Origin: Microbulbifer aggregans
GTDB taxonomy: Bacteria > Pseudomonadota > Gammaproteobacteria > Pseudomonadales > Cellvibrionaceae
Assembly (NCBI RefSeq): GCF_001750105.1
Contig: NZ_CP014143.1
Location: 124,001 to 188,000, forward strand
DNA length: 64,000 bases
Direction of reading: 5' to 3'
Part shown: one piece after another, positions 15,058 through 22,872 of the stretch
Layout: each line of letters starts with the position of its first letter
How positions within the stretch are numbered: position 1 is the first letter of the stretch
The notes under the pieces: model-generated
Databases searched by the model: none
Seen by the model: the letters and a program-made list of their open reading frames with translations, nothing else
Told to the model about the DNA's origin: nothing
Position numbers and translations under genes: made by a program

Positions 15058-17481
15058 TCAGTCGCTTTCGGCCAGGTATTCCAGCGATTCCGGTATCAGC
15101 TCGGCCCCCAGCTCCTGCTGGAGTTCGCGTACCAACGGATCCCTGGAGAGCGCATCCCGGGCGGCCACAGCGCGGGCCTCACGGGTCGCCGCCGCCAATC
15201 GTGCCGGAGTCCCGCCGTGTACCTGACCTACCTGAATATGCACAGTGACTGACTGCTGAAAGAAGTCAGTCAGCACATCGGCGAGACGGCGCTGGTGCAC
15301 CTCGTCGTAGAGACTGCTGTAGGACTCGTCCAGGGTAAAGGACAGTATATTGTCCTGCCGCCCCACCAATTCCAGGTGGAAGGCGATGGAGTGGAGGATA
15401 CCGGTCACACCCAACTGGCCATACAGTGCCGGCCAGCTTCCCGGTGTGAGGGAGTCGAGCCGGGCGCGCGGCCCGCTCTGCGGCTCCGGTTTGGCCACGG
15501 GCTGCTGAGCCGGCTCCGGCGCGGCAGGCGATGACTCCACCGCGGCAACCTGTTCACGAAGAAGCGCGCGCAGTGCCGCGCGTTCATCGGCAGCGGGCTC
15601 TGGCGCCGCAGAGCCGGATGGCAAGGCCTCAGCAGATGCCGAAGTAGATGCCGACGAGGACGAACGGGACTCCAGTACCGGAGAAGCCACAGACACAGCC
15701 CCAAAAGAGGCTCCCGCTGGCTCGCTTCCCGCGTGTGAAACTTCCACCTCCGCTGCCGGCGCCACCTGAGCTTCGGCTGCAGCGTAAGCGGTCGATGTGT
15801 CCTGCGGTGGTTCCGGGGCCGGCCGCGAGCCGCTGGTCGAGTCATCCACATCCCAGGGCGGGGCAGTATCGATGGGCGGAGCCTGATCAGCACCGGGATA
15901 CCGCTGGTCATTCACGGGAGCCGCAGCGGGCTTCGACTCTGTATGAGCAGGCTGCACCTGTGACGAGTCCGCAGCAGGCGCTACCACTTCTCTTTCAAGA
16001 GTCGGGGACACCTCGCTCTCTGCGGGCACGCTTCCGACTGCGGACTGTGCATTAAAGGAAGACTCAGCCCCGGCTGAAAGCCCATGCATGGCTGACGGTT
16101 CGCTATCGGCTGACGGCTCCATAGCGTTAGCGGCTGATGGCTCCTTAGCAGCTGACGGCTCCTGACCCGCTGCGGGCGCATTCGGCAGAGCATGCTGAGG
16201 TACAGCTTCAGGGGCGCGGGGGATTGCTGGTGCTTCGGTTGGCTGTGCCACGGCACTGCCAACCGGGCCGGCATCAGCCGGCTGGGTCACCGCCTGAGGC
16301 TTTTTTACCGTATCCTCCCCGGTGCTTTGCACAGGCACTGAAGGCACGGCTTGCCCCGCGCCGGCGGGGAGCGCTGCTGTCGGCACATCGGCCACGCCCT
16401 GGGGGCGGAAGGCGAGCATTCGCAGCAGCGCCATTTCAAAACCACTGCGGGGATCAGGGGCCAGGGGCAGGTCTCGGCGCGCGTGCAGCGCCATCTGGTA
16501 ATAGAGTTGCACGTTCTCCGGAGCCAGCTTGGCAGCGAAGTGACTGAGGCGCTCGCCATCTCCGAGAGCATTGTCCACAGACTGGGGTAACACCTGGGCA
16601 ACGGCAATGCGATGGAGATTGTTGGCCAGCTCAGCCAGCGCCCCACTGTAATCCGGCGCCTGTTCGGCGAGCTCGGCAACGGCGGCAAACAGCCCCGTTG
16701 CACTTTCTTCGGCCAGGGCCTGCAGCAGCTTCCAGACCAACCCGGTATCAATGCTGCCGAGCATGGCCCGAACTTCGGCCTCGGCAATCTTGCCGCCCCC
16801 GAAGGCGATGGCCTGGTCGGTGAGACTCATGGCGTCCCGCATGCTGCCATCGGCAGCGCGCCCGAGATGCCAGAGAGCCCCCTCCTCGAAGGGGACCATT
16901 TCCTGCTCCAGTACAAAGCGCAGATGCTCTACCACCCGCTCCGGACTCATGTTCTTCAGGTTGAACTGCAGACAGCGGGACAGCACGGTCACCGGCAATT
17001 TCTGCGGATCCGTGGTGGCAAGCAGGAATTTCACATGGGGAGGTGGCTCTTCCAGGGTCTTCAACAGAGCGTTGAAGGAGCTGTTGGAGAGCATGTGCAC
17101 CTCGTCGATCAGGTACACCTTGTAGCGGCCGCGTGTCGGGGCGTACTGCACGTTTTCCAGCAGCTCGCGGGTATCCTCCACCTTGGTACGGGAGGCCGCG
17201 TCCACCTCAATCAGGTCGACAAATCGACCATCGGCAATCTCGGTACAGGCAGCGCACTGGCCGCAGGGCTCAGAGCTGACGCCGGTCTCGCAATTGAGGC
17301 ATTTGGCCAGGATGCGGGCGATGGTGGTCTTGCCCACCCCCCGGGTACCGGCAAAGAGGTAGGCGTGGTGAAGCCGGCCATTGTCGAGGGCATTGATCAA
17401 AGCCTGGAGCACATGCTCCTGACCCACCATCTCCCGAAATAACCGCGGCCGCCACTTGCGTGCCAGTACTTGATAACTCAT
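15058..17481 (-). CDS. dnaX: DNA polymerase III subunit tau (and predicted gamma by frameshift)
   Basis: 807 aa, longer than the E. coli tau (643 aa) because of a long Ala/Pro/Ser/Glu-rich linker at about residues 370-660. Residues 1-370 form the clamp-loader ATPase: Walker A GTRGVGKTT near residue 45, a four-Cys zinc module (CLNCETG, CGQCAAC), Walker B LIDEVHML and sensor/arginine residues (ATTDPQKLPVTVLSRC). The last 150 residues are the polymerase-binding tau domain. GGAGAGTGG precedes the ATG. At codons 392-394 an A_AAA_AAG slippery heptamer with upstream GGGGAGG and a downstream hairpin predicts a shorter gamma product of about 402 residues. The gene leads the dnaX-ybaB-recR-rnd-ycgL-ycgN run. 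Confidence 0.97.
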   Translation of the reverse strand: MSYQVLARKWRPRLFREMVGQEHVLQALINALDNGRLHHAYLFAGTRGVGKTTIARILAKCLNCETGVSSEPCGQCAACTEIADGRFVDLIEVDAASRTKVEDTRELLENVQYAPTRGRYKVYLIDEVHMLSNSSFNALLKTLEEPPPHVKFLLATTDPQKLPVTVLSRCLQFNLKNMSPERVVEHLRFVLEQEMVPFEEGALWHLGRAADGSMRDAMSLTDQAIAFGGGKIAEAEVRAMLGSIDTGLVWKLLQALAEESATGLFAAVAELAEQAPDYSGALAELANNLHRIAVAQVLPQSVDNALGDGERLSHFAAKLAPENVQLYYQMALHARRDLPLAPDPRSGFEMALLRMLAFRPQGVADVPTAALPAGAGQAVPSVPVQSTGEDTVKKPQAVTQPADAGPVGSAVAQPTEAPAIPRAPEAVPQHALPNAPAAGQEPSAAKEPSAANAMEPSADSEPSAMHGLSAGAESSFNAQSAVGSVPAESEVSPTLEREVVAPAADSSQVQPAHTESKPAAAPVNDQRYPGADQAPPIDTAPPWDVDDSTSGSRPAPEPPQDTSTAYAAAEAQVAPAAEVEVSHAGSEPAGASFGAVSVASPVLESRSSSSASTSASAEALPSGSAAPEPAADERAALRALLREQVAAVESSPAAPEPAQQPVAKPEPQSGPRARLDSLTPGSWPALYGQLGVTGILHSIAFHLELVGRQDNILSFTLDESYSSLYDEVHQRRLADVLTDFFQQSVTVHIQVGQVHGGTPARLAAATREARAVAARDALSRDPLVRELQQELGAELIPESLEYLAESD
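16267..16322 (-). promoter_or_regulatory. Programmed -1 ribosomal frameshift cassette in dnaX
   Basis: Read on the minus strand: a Shine-Dalgarno-like GGGGAGG, seven bases, then A_AAA_AAG (16306-16300) in exactly the reading phase needed for -1 slippage (codons 392-394 GTA AAA AAG), followed by a hairpin with arms GCCGGC/GCCGGC (16282-16277 and 16272-16267) around a TGAT loop. After slipping, the ribosome reads A-S-G-G-D-P-A-G and then meets TGA (16276-16274) in the loop, giving gamma. The architecture and the SD-to-slip spacing match the E. coli dnaX signal. Confidence 0.8.
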
Positions 17482-17531
17482 CCACTCTCCAGCGCCCTGG
17501 CGCCATTGGTAACAATTGCTATGCGGCGGCC

Positions 17532-17537
17532 ATTATA
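17532..17537 (-). promoter_or_regulatory. -10 element of the dnaX promoter
   Basis: A perfect TATAAT on the minus strand, about 50 bases before the dnaX ATG. No good -35 hexamer is found at 16-18 bases, so recognition may depend on an activator or upstream sequences. Confidence 0.4.
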
Positions 17538-17689
17538 CCGGCATCGGCGGCCCAGCACAGGATGGCGACAAAGAACCCCGGCAATCGCCCTCGTCCACCC
17601 CGCTCACGCTGTGATATAACTGTGCGCTACGCCTCAAAACAATAAAACCCAGAACCCGGCGTACGCAGTAAAAGGAATCCCACTGACCG

Positions 17690-18214
17690 ATGAACAGAGC
17701 TCGGAAGACGCTTCTGGAAAAGCTGTTTGCCGAACACGGGCAGGCGCTCGTGCGCTTTGTTGCGCGCATCGTCCGCAATACCGAGGATGCTGAAGACATC
17801 GCTCAGCACGCCTACCTGCGCCTGCAGAAACTCAGCGACGAGAAGGAGCTCGATAACCCCCGCGCCTACCTCTACCAGATTGCCAACAATCTGGCCGTCG
17901 ACCAGCTGCGCCGGGGCAAGCTGCACTCGGAGTATGTCAGTCAGCAGATGCCAGCTGAGGGCGAGACGGTCAGCGATGACCATGCCGACCACCAGTCCCC
18001 CGAGCGGGTTCTGGCGGCCCGCCAACAGCTACAGTCCATCTACGAGGCAATGGACAGCCTGCCCCTGAAGTGCCGCCAGGCCTTTCTCCTGCACAGAACG
18101 CGCGGCCTCTCCTACACGGAAATCGCCCGCGAGATGAACACCTCGGTCAGTAGTGTCGAGAAGTACATTCTGCAGGCCCTCAAGGCCTGCCGTCGGCGTG
18201 TCGGCAATCATTGA
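17690..18214 (+). CDS. FecI-like ECF sigma factor
   Basis: 174 aa. Region 2 is visible at the N-terminus (EHGQALVRFVARIVRNTEDAED, then the -10 recognition segment around NPRAYLYQIANNLAVDQLRR) and region 4 at the C-terminus (SLPLKCRQAFLLHRTRGLSYTEIAREMNTSVSSVEKYI helix-turn-helix). ECF sigma factors of this class are controlled by a FecR-like protein and turn on TonB-dependent receptor genes. The next gene is a FecR homologue and the one after that an STN-domain receptor, so the three form a cell-surface signalling set. It diverges from dnaX. The spacing of AAGGAA from the ATG is wide, so translation may be weak. Confidence 0.92.
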   Translation: MNRARKTLLEKLFAEHGQALVRFVARIVRNTEDAEDIAQHAYLRLQKLSDEKELDNPRAYLYQIANNLAVDQLRRGKLHSEYVSQQMPAEGETVSDDHADHQSPERVLAARQQLQSIYEAMDSLPLKCRQAFLLHRTRGLSYTEIAREMNTSVSSVEKYILQALKACRRRVGNH

Positions 18215-18588
18215 CCTGAGCTGGGCGACGCAGGCTTCAGCCAAGATGGTGTCACCAGATCGCAATTTTGCGCAGCAGCGCACAGGGGTTGTGCACACTC
18301 ATGCCGAATTATTCACAAAAACTCTTGAGGGACGCTCTCTTTCAGTCGTCTCATCTCAAAGCCTGGTCACCTGAAAGCAAAAACCGAGGCACTTTGAAAA
18401 TTAAACGCTAAACTTTGCTGCGCAGAATGAAAAAAATTGCGCTAAAAGCGCAAGCGACGTGAAAAAACGCGCCAAACAGCACCAGTTTAGTAAAATGCAC
18501 CATTTCGGGTCGCCAGCGAACCAGAAATCGATACCCGCCCAGCTTGCTGATCGGGTACTGAGGCAAGATAAGAACGGGATCATCAGCG
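18215..18588. other. Intergenic region between the sigma and anti-sigma genes
   Basis: 374 bases with no convincing gene. It is locally AT-rich around 18390-18500, which is consistent with a promoter for the FecR-like gene. A 7-bp inverted repeat, TTGCGCT-AAA-AGCGCAA, lies at 18437-18453 and could be an operator or short hairpin. A gap of this length is unusual because fecI and fecR are normally adjacent or overlapping, so the FecR-receptor unit may have its own promoter here. Confidence 0.5.
18437..18453. repeat. Short inverted repeat upstream of the FecR-like gene
   Basis: TTGCGCT and AGCGCAA arms separated by AAA, about 135 bases before the GTG start of the FecR-like gene. No T-run follows, so an operator or RNA hairpin is more likely than a terminator. 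Confidence 0.4.
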
Positions 18589-19638
18589 GTGAACACATCG
18601 GGCGTACAAGAAGTACAAAATGAAGAGCGGCTGGACCAGGCTTGCGCCTGGATCGCACGCCTGCGCTCGGACGACGTCTCCAGATCAGATCGCCGGGACT
18701 TCGCCTTGTGGATGCAAGCCTCTGACGAGAACCGCGAGGCATTCGACTCCATGGCCGAGCTGTGGGGCGACCTGGGCGCCTTACAGCACCTGCCAATCGA
18801 TACGCTCTTCCCGGAGAGCCGCCCCAGCCCGTCCGCCCGCCAAAACAGAAGCGATACAAAGGGCTCCACACCGGAATCCCGCGGCTGGGACTTCTCCCGC
18901 TGGTTGCTTGGCAGCGGTGTCGTTGCTGCCTGCCTGGTGGTGACGCTCTGGATCGGCAATCAGTGGCTGGGCGGGGAAGCTGCCAAGCAGCAGCTGTATG
19001 CCACATCAGTTGGCGAGACCCGAACAGTGACCCTGGCCGATGGATCCAAGGTTCACCTGAATACCAATTCAGAGTTGGCAGTATCATTCAGTCGCGAAGA
19101 GCGACACACCGAGCTGCTGCGTGGCGAGGCCTTCTTTGAAGTAGCACGGCAGACGGCACGCCCCTTCACCGTTGCCGCAGGCAAAGCGAATATCCGAGTC
19201 CTTGGTACAGAGTTCAATGTCGAGCGCAACCCCGATAACACCAAGGTGTCCGTCACCGGCGGTACTGTGGCGGTGAGTGAAGCGTCCAGCGCGCCCGGCC
19301 TGCCCCCTGAGAGCGTCAAACTGGTGAAGAACCAGAAGGTCAGCGTTTCCGGCAGCGGCATGGGTGATATCGACAAGACGTCCCCTGAACAGGCTCTGGA
19401 CTGGACCCGCGGTGTGCTGGTATTCGAAGACACCCCCCTCGCAGAGGCTCTCGAGGAACTCAATCGTTACCTGCAGGTCCCCGCCCAGGCAACACCGTCG
19501 GTTTCCGACCGCCGCCTGTCCGGAACCTTTGAATTATCGGACCCTGACAGCACCCTCAAGGCCATTGCCGCCGCCCTGGATCTCACGGCGGACAGCAGCG
19601 ACCCCAACCTGACTCTCTTGTCAGCCGAGACCAACTGA
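18589..19638 (+). CDS. FecR-like anti-sigma/sigma regulator
   Basis: 349 aa from a GTG start. Residues 10-60 form the cytoplasmic DUF4880 domain that binds the sigma factor (LDQACAWIARLRSDDV, RRDFALWMQASDENREAF). One membrane helix follows near residues 105-125 (GSGVVAACLVVTLWIGNQW). The periplasmic FecR domain spans about 140-235 (TVTLADGSKVHLNTNSEL, LRGEAFFEVA, RVLGTEFNVE). A C-terminal region resembling a secretin/TonB short N-terminal or DUF4974 domain (LEELNRYLQVPAQATP...LSGTFEL) closes the protein. It passes the signal from an STN receptor to the sigma factor; the partner receptor is probably the next gene, 71 bases downstream. Confidence 0.92.
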   Translation: MNTSGVQEVQNEERLDQACAWIARLRSDDVSRSDRRDFALWMQASDENREAFDSMAELWGDLGALQHLPIDTLFPESRPSPSARQNRSDTKGSTPESRGWDFSRWLLGSGVVAACLVVTLWIGNQWLGGEAAKQQLYATSVGETRTVTLADGSKVHLNTNSELAVSFSREERHTELLRGEAFFEVARQTARPFTVAAGKANIRVLGTEFNVERNPDNTKVSVTGGTVAVSEASSAPGLPPESVKLVKNQKVSVSGSGMGDIDKTSPEQALDWTRGVLVFEDTPLAEALEELNRYLQVPAQATPSVSDRRLSGTFELSDPDSTLKAIAAALDLTADSSDPNLTLLSAETN

Positions 19639-19709
19639 GATATAAAACCGCCCGGGCGATCGATTATTAATCAGCCAAAAGCTGCAATTGCGCCCATCCC
19701 AAAACGACA

Positions 19710-22664
19710 ATGACTATTTGCCTGCACCAACAAGGTGCAGAGCATCGACTCAAAGCGGGCGGATATTTGAATTCTCGGGTCTCTTTTTCCCTGGCAGTCC
19801 TATTGGCACTCCCAACCGGAGCCGAGGCCGCCTGCCCGAAAGAAGAGTTCCGACTACCCTCTGGCAGCCTGTCCCGGGCCCTGATTACCCTGGGCCGACA
19901 GTGCAAGATCTCCATCCTCGTAGACGCCCCCGCCGCCGACAGCTATCTGGTTCCCGCGCGGGTCCTGACTCCCGAGACAGATCAGGTCGAACCGATTCTG
20001 GACCAACTGCTGGAGAAATCCCCGTTCACTTATGAGCAGATCGGTCCCGCAGCTGTCGCAGTGGTGAAACGACCCGAGCAGGCAGAGGATACAGAGGAAA
20101 TATTGCAGCCCTCCGGACGCCCGGAGGAAATCACGGTCACCGGACAGAACCTCACCGGTAGTCACCTGCGGCACCTGCAGCTGGACAGCTACGCGCCCAT
20201 CGACGTGCTGGCGCAGCCCGAACTCGAGATTACCGGCGCCCAGACTGTTGCACAGCTGCTGAAGTTTCTCCCCGCTGTTTCCGGCAACTCCACCAGCACC
20301 GCCGTCAGCAACGGGGGTGATGGCACCGCCACAGTCACCCTGCGAGGGCTGCCGGCTAGTAACACGCTGGTGCTGATCAATGGTCGCCGCATCGTCAACA
20401 ACGGTTTCGGCGGCGAGGCGGCAGACCTCAACACCATCCCCCTCTCCTCCGTCGAGCGAATCGAAATCCTGAAAGATGGCGCCTCCGCCGTTTATGGTTC
20501 TGATGCCATTGCCGGCGTGGTCAATATTATTCTCCGCCAGGATTTCGAGGGCGTGTCCTTCAATAGCTACCGGGGCCAGGCCGAGCGAGGGGACCAGGAA
20601 ACCGAATCCCACAATCTCACCTGGGGCAAGAGTGGAGATCGCGGCCATTTGATGGCAAGCCTGGCCCATTACAGTCAGGGCGCCCTGATGAGCCGCGACC
20701 GGGCACTCTCCGCGACCGCAGACAATCGTATCCGCGGCGGCACCGACCTTCGCTCTTCGGCAACTCCTACGGGCTACATCAGCCTCGGTGACGGTACGAC
20801 TGTCACTAACGCAGAGGACGGGGGCTATCGTACGTGGACCACCGAGGATCGGTATGACTACAGCGAGTTCACAACCGCTGTGGTGCCCTCAACGCGGGAT
20901 TCCGTGTATGTGTCCGGCAACTACGACTTCGACGATATGTCGGTGGCTTTTTTCGAGGCCATGGGTGTGCGCACCAGCGCCGAGACGCAACTGGCACCAA
21001 CCCCCATTTTCTCCCGCTTTGACAACGGTGACCTGACGGTTGCTGCAGACAATATTTACAACCCGTTCGGCACCCCGATCGACGATGTCCGCAAGCGCGT
21101 CCTGGAGCTGGGGCCGCGACGCCAGTTCAATGAAACGGAAACCTGGCGATTCAACTCGGGCCTGAAAGGGCGCTGGGACTCCTGGCAGTGGTCACTGACC
21201 ATCGGCCTGCATCACACCCGCGCCGAAGAAAACATGACCAACCTGATTGACCCCAACCGCCTGTCAGCAGGGTTGCAGGCACCTGAGCTATGTGGCGCCG
21301 AATCGGGATGTGTCGCAGTCAACCTCCTGGGCCCATCCGGTAGCATCGACGCCCCCCAGCTAGACTTCATTCGCAGCGAAAGCCGCGTCAGGGGCAGCTC
21401 TCGCATGGCCTCCCTGACTTATGTAGCGGATGGCATCCTCGGCACCTATAGCGCGGGCGACATTCTGGCAGCCGCCGGGGTGGAGTTTCGGCGGGAGCAC
21501 ATCGATTTCACCTCCAATGATGCGCAAGGACTGTCGTTTATTGGCGCTAGCGCTTCCGGCTCTGCAGAAGGCAGGCGCATGATTGGCGAGGCTTTTGCGG
21601 AAATTTCCGTGCCCCTCGCAGAAGACAGCCTGTGGCTCGATGGCGCCATTCGCTATTCGGATTACAGCGACTTCGGATCGACGGCAAACCCGAAGATGGC
21701 GCTGCGCTGGCGCCCCCTGCCTGCGCTCATGCTGCGCGCCAGCTATGCCACTGGCTTCAAAGCCCCCACACTGGTGGACATGAACCAGACCGGCTACCAA
21801 AGCCAGGAATTCCTATTTGATCCCTGCACTCGCATTGATGCCGCCAACCTGCCCGGATGCCGCGGTCAATCCGATCCCGCCCGCATTCAGTACCTGACCG
21901 AATTCGGCGGCAACCCGGAACTGAACCCGGAAACCTCAGATAACCGCTCGGTGGGTGCCGTGTGGACACCGAGGTTCGCCAAGGGCTTCAGCGCCACCCT
22001 GGATATTTACGATATCCGCCAGAATGATGTCATCGATACCAGCCCCCAGTACCTGATCAACCAGAACGCGTTCGAGAGTCTCTACACCGAACGGGTCCTG
22101 CGCGACGACCGCGGTGACATCACCCGGATTCTTGCCACCCGACTCAATATCGGCGCCCGCGAGGTACGTGGGCTCGATCTGTCACTGCGCTACGAAAAAG
22201 ATTCAGAAGAGCGCGGCCGCTTCCGCTGGGCATTTAATGCGAGCCATATGGATCGCTATCTCAACCAGGCTGCACCGGGATCACCGTTTGAGGACCTCGC
22301 GGGAATATTCATCGACCCGGCGAGTGGTGGGGCCGGCTCTCTTCCAGAATGGAAGGCAAACACCGGCGTCTATTGGGACAAAGGCAACTGGGAAGGCGCC
22401 TACACTATCCACTACGTGGGGCCTCTCAGGGAATCATTTACCCGCAGCGCCACACTCGTTGAAAGGGAAATCGAAAGCTGGTTCAGTCACGATACGCAGC
22501 TGGCATATCGCTCGTCCCTTGGTGTGCGTCTGGCACTGGGCGTGGACAACCTCCTCGATCAGGAACCACCGTTTGCCGCAACAGCTTTCAACGACAACTA
22601 TGACGGCCGCACCTATGAATTGAGTGGCCGTTACTGGTATGCCACTTTTGCTTACAGCCTCTGA
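19710..22664 (+). CDS. TonB-dependent receptor with STN signalling domain
   Basis: 984 aa, outer membrane. A signal peptide ends near residue 40 (SFSLAVLLALPTGAEA). A TTG at 19767 just before NSRVSFSL could be the true start, since the annotated ATG has no clear binding site. Residues about 45-115 are an STN domain (FRLPSGSLSRALITLG...VDAPAADSYL), then a TonB-box-like EEITVTGQNL, a plug domain (TVTLRGLPASNTLVLINGRR, GASAVYGSDAIAGVVNI) and a 22-strand barrel ending with LDQEPPF and FAYSL. The STN domain indicates signal transfer to the FecR-like protein encoded directly upstream. The last residue is Leu rather than the usual aromatic. Ligand unknown. Confidence 0.93.
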   Translation: MTICLHQQGAEHRLKAGGYLNSRVSFSLAVLLALPTGAEAACPKEEFRLPSGSLSRALITLGRQCKISILVDAPAADSYLVPARVLTPETDQVEPILDQLLEKSPFTYEQIGPAAVAVVKRPEQAEDTEEILQPSGRPEEITVTGQNLTGSHLRHLQLDSYAPIDVLAQPELEITGAQTVAQLLKFLPAVSGNSTSTAVSNGGDGTATVTLRGLPASNTLVLINGRRIVNNGFGGEAADLNTIPLSSVERIEILKDGASAVYGSDAIAGVVNIILRQDFEGVSFNSYRGQAERGDQETESHNLTWGKSGDRGHLMASLAHYSQGALMSRDRALSATADNRIRGGTDLRSSATPTGYISLGDGTTVTNAEDGGYRTWTTEDRYDYSEFTTAVVPSTRDSVYVSGNYDFDDMSVAFFEAMGVRTSAETQLAPTPIFSRFDNGDLTVAADNIYNPFGTPIDDVRKRVLELGPRRQFNETETWRFNSGLKGRWDSWQWSLTIGLHHTRAEENMTNLIDPNRLSAGLQAPELCGAESGCVAVNLLGPSGSIDAPQLDFIRSESRVRGSSRMASLTYVADGILGTYSAGDILAAAGVEFRREHIDFTSNDAQGLSFIGASASGSAEGRRMIGEAFAEISVPLAEDSLWLDGAIRYSDYSDFGSTANPKMALRWRPLPALMLRASYATGFKAPTLVDMNQTGYQSQEFLFDPCTRIDAANLPGCRGQSDPARIQYLTEFGGNPELNPETSDNRSVGAVWTPRFAKGFSATLDIYDIRQNDVIDTSPQYLINQNAFESLYTERVLRDDRGDITRILATRLNIGAREVRGLDLSLRYEKDSEERGRFRWAFNASHMDRYLNQAAPGSPFEDLAGIFIDPASGGAGSLPEWKANTGVYWDKGNWEGAYTIHYVGPLRESFTRSATLVEREIESWFSHDTQLAYRSSLGVRLALGVDNLLDQEPPFAATAFNDNYDGRTYELSGRYWYATFAYSL

Positions 22665-22872
22665 CTGAGCCCGATAAATTCGCTCAGTTCCCTGCCCCGA
22701 CATAAAAAGATTCGAACTTCTCCGCCAACGGCGCGCCAATGTTCGACGATTCCTTTGCCTGAACAAAAAATGTTCTAGTGTTTTAGCAAGCCTCTGTTGA
22801 TAGTAGTTTGCAGTTGTCATGGAGGGCACTGCCGTATTCGGCGTTTAGAACCGGTATCAGGAGAGGTATACC

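Noticed and set aside
17482..17689. 4.5S SRP RNA gene beside dnaX
   Set aside because: The gap was searched for the conserved GGTCAGG...GGAAGCAGCC core; it is absent.
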